Origin: Paenibacillus roseus
Lineage (GTDB): Bacteria > Bacillota > Bacilli > Paenibacillales > Paenibacillaceae
Length of the DNA stretch: 64,000 nucleotides
Reading direction: 5' to 3'
Assembly: GCF_016424485.1 (NCBI RefSeq)
Contig: NZ_JAELUP010000103.1
Span: forward strand, 516,676-580,675
Shown: positions 54,614-63,908 of the stretch, piece after piece
Numbering within the stretch: the first letter of the stretch is position 1
Layout: every line of letters begins with the position of its first letter
Made by a program: the position numbers and the translations under genes
The notes under the pieces: model-generated
What the model saw: the letters and a program-made list of their open reading frames with translations, nothing else
Databases searched by the model: none
Told to the model about the DNA's origin: nothing

Positions 54614-54683
54614 GGCTGAGAATAAGGCTTTTTGAGGACGCGCAGCATGTCGCTTGGAGTGGGGGAATTATTCCAGCTCCTAG

Positions 54684-54712
54684 TTGCGCAAGGACATACG
54701 ATATGGTATAGT
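54684..54712 (+). promoter_or_regulatory. Putative sigma-A promoter for rpsB
   Basis: TTGCGC (54684-54689), 17 nt, TATAGT (54707-54712, 5/6). The 131 nt between it and rpsB contain small inverted repeats (GGTGT/ACACGCC around 54720-54740), perhaps an autoregulatory leader. Confidence 0.5.
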
Positions 54713-54842
54713 AATTGACGGTGTTAAAAACACACGCCGATTAATTTCGTCAAGGGTGCTCGCCTGAGAGGTGAGTTTTGTCGGAAGATGCGATTGGCGG
54801 AGGCATTTAAATAAAAACCATTTATCAGGAGGTGTTGTTGGT

Positions 54843-55541
54843 ATGGCGGTTATTTCCATGAAACAGCTGCTCGAAGCTGGGGTTCACTTTGGTCATCAGA
54901 CTCGTCGTTGGAACCCGAAGATGGATCGTTATATCTTCACAGAAAGAAACGGTATTTACATCATTGACTTGCAAAAGACGGTTAAAAAAGTTGAGGAAGC
55001 TTACAACTTTGTTCGTTCTATTGCAGAAGAAGGCGGAACTGTACTGTTCGTTGGTACTAAGAAGCAAGCTCAAGATTCCGTTAAGGAAGAAGCAGAGCGT
55101 TGCGGCAACTTCTACATTAACCAACGCTGGTTGGGCGGTACGCTGACCAACTTCCAAACGATTCAAAAACGTATTGATCGTTTGAAACAGTTGGAAAAGT
55201 GGGAAGAGGACGGCACATTCGAAGTGCTTCCTAAGAAAGAAGTTATCATTCTCCGTAAAGAGAAAGATCGTCTGGAGAAATTCCTGGGTGGAATTAAAGG
55301 TATGAAGGGGCTGCCTAGCGCACTCTTCATCATTGATCCCCGCAAAGAGCGCATCGCGGTTGCTGAAGCTCGCAAATTGGGTATCCCAATCGTAGGTATC
55401 GTAGATACTAACTGTGATCCGGATGAAATCGACTATGTAATCCCAGGTAATGACGACGCGATCCGCGCCGTTAAGTTGCTGACTGCTAAAATGGCAGATG
55501 CAATCGTAGAAGCGAACCAAGGTGAGCAAACAACTGCTTAA
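54843..55541 (+). CDS. rpsB: 30S ribosomal protein S2
   Basis: Ribosomal protein uS2 of the small-subunit back. 232 aa beginning MAVISMKQLLEAGVHFGHQT; GGTLTNFQTIQKRI and DTNCDPDEIDYVIPGNDDA are signatures. ATG 54843 after AGGAGGTG; the open frame to 54771 is noise. rpsB-tsf-pyrH-frr is the conserved order. Confidence 0.99.
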   Translation: MAVISMKQLLEAGVHFGHQTRRWNPKMDRYIFTERNGIYIIDLQKTVKKVEEAYNFVRSIAEEGGTVLFVGTKKQAQDSVKEEAERCGNFYINQRWLGGTLTNFQTIQKRIDRLKQLEKWEEDGTFEVLPKKEVIILRKEKDRLEKFLGGIKGMKGLPSALFIIDPRKERIAVAEARKLGIPIVGIVDTNCDPDEIDYVIPGNDDAIRAVKLLTAKMADAIVEANQGEQTTA

Positions 55542-55680
55542 TAGTCGGTTGTTTCCCAATATACAGCTATACAGCGTGACATGCGTGTAGTATGCCAGGC
55601 TTCAATAACCAGTACGCGAATGCTAGGATGATCTCTCACAATATGAAAGATGCGTCTACATACGCTTGCATGAACAGGAA

Positions 55681-55723
55681 AAGGGTGGTCAGAAGGTTTT
55701 TAACCTCTCACCGCCCTTTTTTT
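55681..55723 (+). terminator. Rho-independent terminator between rpsB and tsf
   Basis: AAGGGTGGT (55681-55689) pairs with ACCGCCCTT (one G-U), with an inner AGGTT/AACCT hairpin, followed by seven T. Confidence 0.85.
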
Positions 55724-55800
55724 AAAAAGCAAGGGTGTTTTATAGACATGTGTACGTTAAGGCATATGATATTGAATGCAAACGGCATGTATTTCACTGC

Positions 55801-55849
55801 AAAACGAAGCATTTGCCCGTCATAGGACGGCAATGCTGTTTACGCTTGA
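55801..55849 (+). repeat. Dispersed repeat, copy 8
   Basis: AAAACGAAGCATTTGCCCGTC, ATAG, GACGGCAATGCTG, TTTACGCTTGA split into family blocks. It lies 72 nt before tsf; hairpin A intact, loop changed. Confidence 0.85.
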
Positions 55850-55920
55850 TCCATATGAAAAACGTAGGCTGTGCCGCTCCGACGGCAGAGCTACATATAA
55901 ATTTATCAGGAGGGTTAACA

Positions 55921-56571
55921 ATGGCAGTTAGTGCAAGTGCGGTAAAAGAGCTTCGTGAAAAAACAGGCGCAGGAATGTTGGATTGTAAAAAAGCTCTTGA
56001 TGAGGCGAACGGCGATTTGCAAAAAGCAATCGACCTTCTTCGCGAGAAAGGTCTGGCAGCAGCAGCAAACAAAGCAGGACGCACAGCAACAGAAGGTGTA
56101 GTTGAATCCTACATTCATGGCGGCGGACGTATTGGTGTTCTGGTTGAAGTAAACTGTGAAACGGACTTCGTTGCGAAGACAGATCAATTCCGTGAGTTCG
56201 TAAAAGATATCGCTATGCAAATCGCAGCTGCGAACCCTAAATATGTTCGCCGTGAAGAAGTAGAAGCAAGCGAACTGGAAAAAGAGCGTGAAATTCTGAC
56301 TGCTCAAGCGTTGAACGAGGGCAAGCCTGCCAATATCGTAGAAAAAATGGTAGAAGGCCGTCTTGGAAAATACTACGAAGAGTTTTGTTTGCTTGAGCAA
56401 TCTTTCGTTAAAGACCCCGATAAAACGATTTCCGAGCTGTTGAACGAAAAAATCAGCAAAATCGGTGAAAATATTTCGATCCGTCGCTTTGTCCGCTATG
56501 AATTGGGCGAAGGACTGGAGAAAAAACAAGACAACTTCGTTGAAGAAGTTATGTCTCAAGCTAAGCTTTAA
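55921..56571 (+). CDS. tsf: Elongation factor Ts
   Basis: Nucleotide exchange factor for EF-Tu. 216 aa: UBA-like N-terminus (VKELREKTGAGMLDCKKALD), NCETDFVAKTDQF Tu-binding motif, C-terminal helices. ATG 55921 behind GGAGGG; the earlier frame start is not real. Confidence 0.99.
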   Translation: MAVSASAVKELREKTGAGMLDCKKALDEANGDLQKAIDLLREKGLAAAANKAGRTATEGVVESYIHGGGRIGVLVEVNCETDFVAKTDQFREFVKDIAMQIAAANPKYVRREEVEASELEKEREILTAQALNEGKPANIVEKMVEGRLGKYYEEFCLLEQSFVKDPDKTISELLNEKISKIGENISIRRFVRYELGEGLEKKQDNFVEEVMSQAKL

Positions 56572-56713
56572 TCCGAACGCGAGGGCGGGGCGGCTCGTCC
56601 GCCTCGCCTGATTTATTGAGTTGCGAGGCAAATGTCAGATATAGACCCGATATTATAGAGGAAGCATCGATTAAGAATAACCTCTAGCGAGGTACAAGGG
56701 TGGAGGTTACAAC

Positions 56714-57442
56714 GTGGAGCAACCTGTTTACAAACGCATTGTATTGAAGGTGAGTGGAGAGTCTCTCTCTGGTCAAAATGGCTACGGAATCGATGCTGCG
56801 ATGATTTCTTCCATCGCAGAGCAAGTCAAGGAAGTTGTGGAGCTAAATGTAGAGGTCGCCATCGTCGTAGGCGGAGGGAATATATGGCGTGGAATTGCTG
56901 GTTCAGCAAAAGGCATTGACCGTGCGACAGCGGATTATATGGGGATGCTCGCTACAGTGATGAATTCTTTGGCGCTGCAGGACGCGCTGGAACAAATTGA
57001 TGTGCCAACCCGGGTACAGACGTCGATTGCAATGCAGCAAATTGCAGAGCCTTACATCCGCCGCCGCGCTATCCGTCACCTGGAAAAGGGACGCGTCGTT
57101 ATTTTTGCTGCGGGTACGGGCAATCCGTTCTTCTCGACAGATACGACTGCAGCATTACGTGCGGCCGAGATTGAGGCAGAGGTCATTTTGATGGCGAAAA
57201 ACAAGGTAGACGGCGTCTACTCTGCAGATCCGTTCAAGGATGCGACAGCAGAGAAGTTTGAGCAGCTAACTTATCTGGAAGTCCTCAACCGCAATCTGGG
57301 TGTTATGGACTCCACCGCCTCATCGCTTTGCATGGATAATAACATTCCGCTGGTTGTGTTCTCGATTACAGAGAGCGGCAATATCAAGCGTGTCGTGTTA
57401 GGTGAGAAAATTGGGACGATTGTGAAAGGAAGTGTGAGCTAA
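56714..57442 (+). CDS. pyrH: UMP kinase
   Basis: Hexameric amino-acid-kinase-fold enzyme making UDP. 242 aa; RIVLKVSGESLSGQNGYGID, VGGGNIWRG, FAAGTGNPFFSTDT. GTG 56714 behind GGAGG. Overlaps frr by 1 nt. Confidence 0.99.
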   Translation: MEQPVYKRIVLKVSGESLSGQNGYGIDAAMISSIAEQVKEVVELNVEVAIVVGGGNIWRGIAGSAKGIDRATADYMGMLATVMNSLALQDALEQIDVPTRVQTSIAMQQIAEPYIRRRAIRHLEKGRVVIFAAGTGNPFFSTDTTAALRAAEIEAEVILMAKNKVDGVYSADPFKDATAEKFEQLTYLEVLNRNLGVMDSTASSLCMDNNIPLVVFSITESGNIKRVVLGEKIGTIVKGSVS

Positions 57443-57996
57443 TGCCACAGTCCATCAAGAAAAGTGCGGAAGATAGAATGGAGAAAGCAATCGGCGCACT
57501 CAAGCGCGATCTCTCTACACTGAGAGCCGGGCGCGCGACGCCAGCATTGCTCGACCGTGTTCAGGTTGAATATTATGGCGCGTTGACGCCTGTAAACCAA
57601 TTGGCTAATATCAATACTCCGGATTCCAGAACACTGATTGTTCAGCCTTGGGACAAATCGTCTCTCGCTGCAATTGAAAAAGCTATTTTGAAATCCGATC
57701 TTGGTATTACCCCTTCGAACGACGGCAGCATCATTCGGATCGGGATTCCTGCTCTGACTGAGGAGCGCCGTTCGGATTTGGTAAAATCAACGAAGAAGTT
57801 TGGCGAAGAGGCCAAGGTTGCTATCCGCAACATTCGCCGTGACGCCAATGATGACATTAAGAAGCTTGAGAAATCGGAAATTTCCGAGGACGAGTCGCGC
57901 AGACATCAGGATGATATCCAGAAGCTGACCGACCGATTCACTTCTGAAGTGGATAAAGTCCTGATAAGCAAAGAAAAAGAGATTATGGAAGTTTAA
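57442..57996 (+). CDS. frr: Ribosome recycling factor
   Basis: Splits post-termination ribosomes with EF-G. 184 aa; LRAGRATPALLDRVQVEYYG and ISEDESRRHQDDIQKLTDRF. ATG 57442 shares its first base with the last of the pyrH stop. Confidence 0.99.
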   Translation: MPQSIKKSAEDRMEKAIGALKRDLSTLRAGRATPALLDRVQVEYYGALTPVNQLANINTPDSRTLIVQPWDKSSLAAIEKAILKSDLGITPSNDGSIIRIGIPALTEERRSDLVKSTKKFGEEAKVAIRNIRRDANDDIKKLEKSEISEDESRRHQDDIQKLTDRFTSEVDKVLISKEKEIMEV

Positions 57997-58070
57997 ATCG
58001 ATGACCAGCCCCTCCAAATAGGTGGGGTTTGTTGCATACTTAACCTTATGGACAGTATCGTATCCCTGAT

Positions 58071-58099
58071 ACAGGACGACGGGCAGGCCTTAACGCTTG
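58071..58099 (+). repeat. Dispersed repeat, possible degenerate copy 10
   Basis: ACAGGACGACGGGCAGGCC then TTAACGCTTG resembles the 3' half of copy 4 with insertions; weak. Confidence 0.35.
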
Positions 58100-58126
58100 T
58101 TTTAGTCCCGGGTGGGAGGAAATGGA

Positions 58127-58891
58127 ATGTTAAAGCGGTTGAAAAATTGGTTTAAAAAACCGTTGTCCATCAGAGAGGAACAACTGCAGGCGGAAAATAT
58201 CCCCGAGCATGTTGCCATTATTATGGATGGAAACGGGCGTTGGGCGAAAAGCCGGGGACTTCCACGGATAGCGGGACATCATTCCGGTATGAAAGCAGTA
58301 AAACGGATTACAATGGCCGCGGACCGGCTTGGAATTAAATATTTGACGCTTTATGCGTTTTCGACGGAAAATTGGAAACGGCCAAAAGCTGAAGTTGATT
58401 TTTTGATGAGGCTGCCTCAAGAATTTTTGGCAATTGAACTGGAAGATCTCATCAAAAATAATGTTCAGGTTAGAATGATGGGCTATAAGGAAGGGCTTCC
58501 CGACTATACCCTGCAGGCCATTGACGAAGCGGTCGAGAAAACCAGGCATAATACCGGACTTGTGCTGAATTTCGCGCTCAACTATGGCAGCCGCATGGAA
58601 GTGATTGACGCGGTTCGTGCCATTGCTGAAGAAGTCAAAGCGGGACGTCTGGAATCCGCCGCCATATCCGAGCAGTCTCTGGATGGTTATTTGCTGTCCA
58701 AGAACATTCCTGACCCGGACCTGCTTATCCGCACCAGCGGGGAACTGAGAATCAGCAACTTTATGCTTTGGCAGCTTGCTTATAGCGAACTGTGGTTTAC
58801 GGATGTATACTGGCCAGAATTTATGGATGAGCACTTCTACGAAGCAATCCGCGAATATCAGCGTCGTGCCCGTAGATATGGCGGGCTGTGA
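58127..58891 (+). CDS. uppS: Undecaprenyl diphosphate synthase
   Basis: Makes the C55 lipid carrier for cell wall. cis-prenyltransferase of 254 aa; catalytic Asp34 in IIMDGNGRWA, RIAGHHSGM, RTSGELRISNFMLWQ. ATG 58127, 6 nt after GGAGGA; the GTG at 58112 precedes that site. Confidence 0.98.
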   Translation: MLKRLKNWFKKPLSIREEQLQAENIPEHVAIIMDGNGRWAKSRGLPRIAGHHSGMKAVKRITMAADRLGIKYLTLYAFSTENWKRPKAEVDFLMRLPQEFLAIELEDLIKNNVQVRMMGYKEGLPDYTLQAIDEAVEKTRHNTGLVLNFALNYGSRMEVIDAVRAIAEEVKAGRLESAAISEQSLDGYLLSKNIPDPDLLIRTSGELRISNFMLWQLAYSELWFTDVYWPEFMDEHFYEAIREYQRRARRYGGL

Positions 58892-58903
58892 GGCGATCGG
58901 AGC

Positions 58904-59704
58904 GTGCAAAACTTGAAACAACGAATTTTGACCGGGGTTGTTGCCGGCACCGGTTTTATCGCCCTTTTGCTAATTGGCGGCTGGGCGTACATAGGATTAC
59001 TGTTGCTGCTTGCGTTGATTGGCTACCATGAGTTTGTGCGCATGAACGGGCTCACATGGAGTCATCCGGCTGCCTTGACAGGCAGCCTTGCCACGATCGC
59101 GATTGTTTGGCCATGGCAGTTTGCAGGAAGTCAAGCTCCTCCCCTGGATTCACTAATGTGGTGGATCATGCTAATTTTGCTTGTGTGGACAGTCATTACG
59201 AAAAACAAGACTACCATAGACCATGCAGCCAATTTGCTGCTTGGCGTCCTTTATATCGGATTTGGATTTTCTGCGATGATAGATGTACGACTGATGGACG
59301 AGTATGGTCTGCTTGCAACTTTTCTGGCATTTTCCTGCATTTGGTCTTCGGACATCGGCGCTTACTTTTTCGGTCGGGCCTTTGGCCGCACCAAGCTGTG
59401 GCCGGCAATTTCTCCGAACAAGACGATTGAAGGATCTATCGGGGGTATTGTCCTGTCTCTTGTAGTGGCAGCTTTGTTCGCTCTGCTTGCTCCGAAGTTT
59501 ATTAGCATGGGACATGCGCTGGCGATCGGGGCAGTGAGCGCCATTGCCGGACAGATGGGCGATCTGATTCAGTCCGCGTACAAGCGTGTCAGAGGAATCA
59601 AGGATACGGGCTCGCTGCTCCCGGGTCATGGCGGGGTGCTGGACCGCTGCGACAGCTGGCTTATTGTTTATCCGATTCTGGTCTTTACGGGATTGCTGAC
59701 ATGA
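58904..59704 (+). CDS. cdsA: Phosphatidate cytidylyltransferase
   Basis: Makes CDP-diacylglycerol for phospholipids. 266 aa with about eight membrane helices; signature GVLDRCDSW and SPNKTIEGSIGG. Start GTG 58904; the TTG at 58913 gives MKQRILTGV, closer to Bacillus CdsA, and is equally possible. Follows uppS by 12 nt. Confidence 0.96.
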   Translation: MQNLKQRILTGVVAGTGFIALLLIGGWAYIGLLLLLALIGYHEFVRMNGLTWSHPAALTGSLATIAIVWPWQFAGSQAPPLDSLMWWIMLILLVWTVITKNKTTIDHAANLLLGVLYIGFGFSAMIDVRLMDEYGLLATFLAFSCIWSSDIGAYFFGRAFGRTKLWPAISPNKTIEGSIGGIVLSLVVAALFALLAPKFISMGHALAIGAVSAIAGQMGDLIQSAYKRVRGIKDTGSLLPGHGGVLDRCDSWLIVYPILVFTGLLT

Positions 59705-59770
59705 AGCTGTGGAAGAAGCTGATGACTACAAGTCCACGGACTGAAGCGTGAAACCAAGGAGGCAAAGCAG

Positions 59771-60910
59771 TTGAAAAAAATAAGCATACTGGGCTCCACA
59801 GGCTCAATCGGGACGCAAACCTTGGATGTTATTGCAAGTCATCCCGAGCGTTTTGAGGTGGTTGCGCTGACGGCAGGCTCTAATGTGGAGCTGCTTGCAG
59901 ACCAGGCGCGCCGTTTCCGTCCCCGCCTGGTTGCGCTGGCCGACAAGTCGGCCGCAGAGCGTGTCTCTGACTTGCTGCCGCCGGGTACTCGAATCGTCTA
60001 CGGAGAGGAAGGCATCATTGAGGCGGCGGCGGATACCGGAGCTGACCTTGTGATCACTGCGCTGGTCGGAAGCTGTGGCTTGCGGCCTACGCTGGCGGCG
60101 ATAGAGGCCGGTATCACGATTGGGCTTGCCAATAAGGAGACATTGGTTACTGCCGGACATCTGGTGATGCAAAGAGCAGCGGAGAAGAATGTGGCGATAT
60201 TGCCCGTGGACAGCGAACATTCCGCAATTTTTCAATGTCTGAATGGTGAGACCAGCAAGGAAGTGCGTAAAATTGTAATTACCGCTTCAGGCGGTTCCTT
60301 CCGTGAGCGAACCCGGCAGGAGCTTGAAGGGGTAACGATTGAGCAAGCGCTCAACCATCCGAACTGGTCTATGGGAGCAAAGATTACGATTGATTCCGCT
60401 ACGATGGTTAACAAAGGGCTGGAAGTCATCGAAGCTCACTGGCTGTTCGGGACAAGTTATGATCAAATTGAAGTTATTATCCATCCTGAGAGTATTATTC
60501 ACTCCTTTGTTGAGTTTGTTGATTATAGCATCATTGCCCAACTCGGGCTTCCAGATATGAGAGTCCCCATTCAATATGCCCTGACGTATCCTGAACGTTA
60601 TCCGAACCCGGCCAAGCCGCTTAATCTTGCCGAGATTGGGACGCTCAACTTCCGGCCGATGGATATGGAACGCTATCCATGCATGGCCATGGCTTTTGCT
60701 TGCGGACGTGTAGGCGGCTCTGCTCCAACGGTGTTCAACGCAGCAAATGAAGTGGCGGTGGCCCGCTTCCTCAAGGGAGAAATATCGTTCCTGGATATTG
60801 AACGTGTACTGGAGCAGGTACTTGAACGCCATCAAGTGACGCAGCTTGCTGATGTCCAGGCGATCGAGGAGATGGATGCGTGGGCGCGCCATACGGCATC
60901 CCTGATTTAA
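59771..60910 (+). CDS. dxr: 1-deoxy-D-xylulose 5-phosphate reductoisomerase
   Basis: First committed step of the MEP isoprenoid pathway. 379 aa; NADPH motif GSTGSIGTQTLDV, GLANKETLV, PVDSEHSAIFQCL with metal ligands, and NHPNWSMGAKITIDSATMVN. TTG 59771 behind AAGGAGG. Supplies precursors for uppS upstream. Confidence 0.99.
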   Translation: MKKISILGSTGSIGTQTLDVIASHPERFEVVALTAGSNVELLADQARRFRPRLVALADKSAAERVSDLLPPGTRIVYGEEGIIEAAADTGADLVITALVGSCGLRPTLAAIEAGITIGLANKETLVTAGHLVMQRAAEKNVAILPVDSEHSAIFQCLNGETSKEVRKIVITASGGSFRERTRQELEGVTIEQALNHPNWSMGAKITIDSATMVNKGLEVIEAHWLFGTSYDQIEVIIHPESIIHSFVEFVDYSIIAQLGLPDMRVPIQYALTYPERYPNPAKPLNLAEIGTLNFRPMDMERYPCMAMAFACGRVGGSAPTVFNAANEVAVARFLKGEISFLDIERVLEQVLERHQVTQLADVQAIEEMDAWARHTASLI

Positions 60911-61001
60911 CATCACCCTGCCAAAAACGGTTCTCTTGAATCAAGGGGGAGAATAATGATAATCTAGGTACATGCCGTTATGAACAGGGAGGCAGGACAA
61001 T

Positions 61002-62276
61002 TTGGAAATGGTTCAAAATATTTTGCTGACAGTTCTTGTCTTTTTTGTGATTGTGTCCATCCATGAATGGGGACATTTTTATTTCGCCAAACGGGCAGGA
61101 ATATTGGTCAGAGAATTTGCAATCGGCTTTGGACCGAAGCTGTTTTCGGTTAAAAAAGGTGAAACTCGGTATACGCTGCGTCTGATCCCCGCAGGAGGTT
61201 TTGTGCGTATGGCCGGGGAGGACCCGGAGATTGTCGACGTTCAGAGCGGCCAGACAATTGCAGTGAGAACAGAAGGCGGCAAAGTAATTCGGATTTATCT
61301 AGACCGTCTAGATGAGCGCAGCAATGTTATCCGTGGAGAAGTCGAGTTTATTGATCTTGAGCATAAGCTGAAGATATCACTGAACGTTGAAGGGGAAACC
61401 GAAGAACTGAATGTTCATCCACAGGCGCTGATGATATCAAAAGGCAGAGAAACGCAGATCGCTCCTTATAACCGCCAGTTCGGCAGCAAGACAGTAGGTC
61501 AGCGGGCTCTGGCTATTTTTGCCGGACCACTTATGAATTTCGTACTCGCCTTTGTACTGTTTGCCATTCATATCCAATTGGCAGGCATTCCGATTGAACC
61601 TCAGGATAAGGTGCAAATTGGACAAATCATTAAAGGTCAGCCTGCTGCTGAAGCCAATTTGCAAGTCGGTGATGAAATCAAGACGGTTAATGGCGTTGAA
61701 ATCCGCGGCGATTTTAATAAATTAATCGAATTGGTCGGCCAATCTGCCAACAAGTCTATGAAGTGGGCCATCATCCGTGATGGACAACTCATTGAGCTGA
61801 GCATTACTCCAAAGCCCGACCCTGAGACAGGGGAAGGCAAAGTAGGTATCGGACGCGATTACCCGACCCGTCAGGCGGGGATTGGGGAGACGATTACCTA
61901 TGCGGCTAAAGCGATGAAAAATATGACCGTGGTCATCTTCGACAGCTTCAAAATGCTCATTACCGGGCAATTCAAGCTTGATGATCTCGGAGGACCTGTT
62001 CGGACAGCTGAAATTACGAGCCAGATTGCCAGTAGCGGCATCGTGCAGCTTATATCATGGACAGCCATCTTGAGCTTGTATCTGGGCATCTTCAACCTTC
62101 TGCCGATTCCAGCCCTTGACGGCAGCCGGTTAATCTTCCTCGGCTTTGAGGCCATTAGAGGGAGACCGGTTGATCCAAACCGTGAGAGTATGGTTCATTT
62201 TATAGGGTTTGCAATGCTGATGCTGCTCATGCTGGCAGTCACCTACAACGATGTCATGAGGCTAGTTCGGGGCTGA
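61002..62276 (+). CDS. rseP: Intramembrane zinc metalloprotease RseP (RasP/YluC)
   Basis: Site-2 protease releasing sigma factors and clearing signal peptides. 424 aa; HEWGH at 21-25, PDZ domain (about 190-270), NLLPIPALDGSRL motif, four membrane helices. TTG 61002 behind GGGAGG. Before it GATAAT with TTGAAT 16 nt earlier could be a promoter. Confidence 0.97.
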   Translation: MEMVQNILLTVLVFFVIVSIHEWGHFYFAKRAGILVREFAIGFGPKLFSVKKGETRYTLRLIPAGGFVRMAGEDPEIVDVQSGQTIAVRTEGGKVIRIYLDRLDERSNVIRGEVEFIDLEHKLKISLNVEGETEELNVHPQALMISKGRETQIAPYNRQFGSKTVGQRALAIFAGPLMNFVLAFVLFAIHIQLAGIPIEPQDKVQIGQIIKGQPAAEANLQVGDEIKTVNGVEIRGDFNKLIELVGQSANKSMKWAIIRDGQLIELSITPKPDPETGEGKVGIGRDYPTRQAGIGETITYAAKAMKNMTVVIFDSFKMLITGQFKLDDLGGPVRTAEITSQIASSGIVQLISWTAILSLYLGIFNLLPIPALDGSRLIFLGFEAIRGRPVDPNRESMVHFIGFAMLMLLMLAVTYNDVMRLVRG

Positions 62277-62300
62277 TCAGAGGGTTCCTTAAGTTCCATA

Positions 62301-62349
62301 GCGAAACAAAGCACTTGCCAGTCAAGGACGGCAAAGCCGTTTACGCTTG
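62301..62349 (+). repeat. Dispersed repeat, copy 9
   Basis: GCGAAACAAAGCACTTGCCA, GTCAAGGACGGCAAAG, CCGTTTACGCTTG; 24 nt after rseP. Both hairpins intact. Confidence 0.85.
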
Positions 62350-62394
62350 TCATTAAGATTAGATTGCATACGTTTGTCATTTCGGGAGGCCCCT

Positions 62395-63843
62395 ATGTCA
62401 AAGGATAAACAATTTGTTACGGAAATTACTCCTCAGAGCGAGGATTTCTCCAGATGGTATATTGATGTCATTAAAAAAGCTGAATTGATGGATTACTCGC
62501 CAGTGCGCGGCTGTATCGTTTTCCGTCCGGAAGGCTATGAGCTGTGGGAAAATATTCAGCGTGAGCTTGACGCCCGTTTCAAGGAAACCGGACACCGCAA
62601 CGCTTATTTTCCGCTCTTTATTCCCGAGAGCTTTTTCCAGAAGGAGAAAGAACATGTAGAAGGTTTCAATCCGGAGCTTCCTTGGGTAACGGAGGCAGCC
62701 GGCGAGGTGCTGGAGGAGCGTTTGGCAATCCGTCCGACCTCCGAGACGATGATCGGCCATATGTATGCCAAATGGATTCAATCGTATCGTGATCTGCCGC
62801 TGCTCATAAACCAGTGGGCCAACGTGGTACGTTGGGAAAAGCGTACGCTGCCGTTCCTCAGAACGAGCGAATTCCTTTGGCAGGAAGGTCATACCGCGCA
62901 TGAGACCGAGGAAGAGGCGCGTCAGGAAACGATGCAGATGCTGGAGATCTACCAGAACTTCGTAGAGGACTTCCTGGCAATTCCGGTTATTGTCGGACAG
63001 AAGACGCCATCTGAAAAGTTCGCTGGAGCTGTGGATACATACTCCATTGAAGCGATGATGAAAGACGGTCGTGCCGTACAGGCAGGAACTTCCCATTATC
63101 TCGGAACGAATTTTGCAGTTGCTTTTGATATCAAATATTTGGACCGTGAAAACACGCTTCAGTTCGCTCATACCACTTCCTGGGGAGTGAGCACGCGTCT
63201 GATTGGCGCTTTAATCATGGTTCATGGGGATGACCGCGGTCTGGCGCTTCCGCCTAAGGTTGCGCCAACACAAGTCATTATGATTCCGATCGGCCCTGCT
63301 AAAACCCGCGATCAGGTCGTGGGCAGAGTGGACGAGTTGTATGCTGAACTGAAAAAAGCAGGCATTCGCGTGCGTGTAGACGATCGTTCGGACGTAAGCC
63401 CGGGATGGAAGTTTAATGAGTATGAAATGCGCGGCGTACCGGTTCGTCTTGAACTCGGACCTCGTGATATGGAAAACGGGCAAGTCGTGCTGGTTTCCCG
63501 CATTACCGGAGAAAAGCGTATTGTACAACAGGCCAATCTCTTGGAAGAAATTCAAAAATTACTGGATGATACCCAGCAGTCCATGTATGAGAAGGCCAAG
63601 CTGTTCCGCGAGGACAACTTCAAATCCGTGGATACGCTGGATGAAATGAAGGCGTTGCTGGAAGAGAAGCGCGGCTTTGTAGAGGCGGGATGGTGCGGGT
63701 CTGCTGCCTGTGAGAAGCAGGTCAAGGAAGAGACCGGCGCTACCAGCCGCAATATTCCCTTCGCGCCTACCTTGCATAAGGAAAATTGTTTGGTGTGCGG
63801 AGAGAAAGCTGTTCATACGGTTGTATTCGCCAGAGCTTATTAA
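62395..63843 (+). CDS. proS: Prolyl-tRNA synthetase, eukaryote/archaea-like type
   Basis: Class II synthetase charging tRNA-Pro. 482 aa, shorter than the 564-aa B. subtilis ProRS and without the bacterial editing insertion. Motif 1 HRNAYFPLFIPESFF, motif 2 VVRWEKRT and FLRTSEFLWQEGHTAH, motif 3 GALIMVHGDDRGLALP; C-terminal extension with paired Cys (CGSAAC, CLVCG) ending in Tyr, typical of the eukaryote/archaea-like class. ATG 62395 behind GGGAGG; frame to 62347 begins in repeat copy 9. Confidence 0.97.
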   Translation: MSKDKQFVTEITPQSEDFSRWYIDVIKKAELMDYSPVRGCIVFRPEGYELWENIQRELDARFKETGHRNAYFPLFIPESFFQKEKEHVEGFNPELPWVTEAAGEVLEERLAIRPTSETMIGHMYAKWIQSYRDLPLLINQWANVVRWEKRTLPFLRTSEFLWQEGHTAHETEEEARQETMQMLEIYQNFVEDFLAIPVIVGQKTPSEKFAGAVDTYSIEAMMKDGRAVQAGTSHYLGTNFAVAFDIKYLDRENTLQFAHTTSWGVSTRLIGALIMVHGDDRGLALPPKVAPTQVIMIPIGPAKTRDQVVGRVDELYAELKKAGIRVRVDDRSDVSPGWKFNEYEMRGVPVRLELGPRDMENGQVVLVSRITGEKRIVQQANLLEEIQKLLDDTQQSMYEKAKLFREDNFKSVDTLDEMKALLEEKRGFVEAGWCGSAACEKQVKEETGATSRNIPFAPTLHKENCLVCGEKAVHTVVFARAY

Positions 63844-63869
63844 TAATTAAACCTATGGAGTGCCGCAAG

Positions 63870-63908
63870 GAGGAAAAGCAAAAGATGAATGCTTTTCCTC
63901 TATTTTAT
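63870..63908 (+). terminator. Rho-independent terminator after proS
   Basis: GAGGAAAAGCA (63870-63880) pairs perfectly with TGCTTTTCCTC (63890-63900), loop AAAGATGAA, tail TATTTTA. Confidence 0.75.

Larger units (their letters stand above)
55542..55920. other. Intergenic region rpsB-tsf
   Basis: 379 nt: unassigned sequence to about 55675, then the terminator and repeat copy 8. No gene seen. Confidence 0.6.

Noticed and set aside
55592..55825. 77-codon frame after rpsB
   Set aside because: Spans the terminator and part of repeat copy 8; no coding character.
55735..55920. 62-residue N-terminal extension of EF-Ts
   Set aside because: Runs through repeat copy 8; EF-Ts starts at 55921 with a good ribosome-binding site.
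56581..56611. GC-rich inverted repeat after tsf as terminator
   Set aside because: Stem has mismatches and no T run; perhaps only an attenuator.
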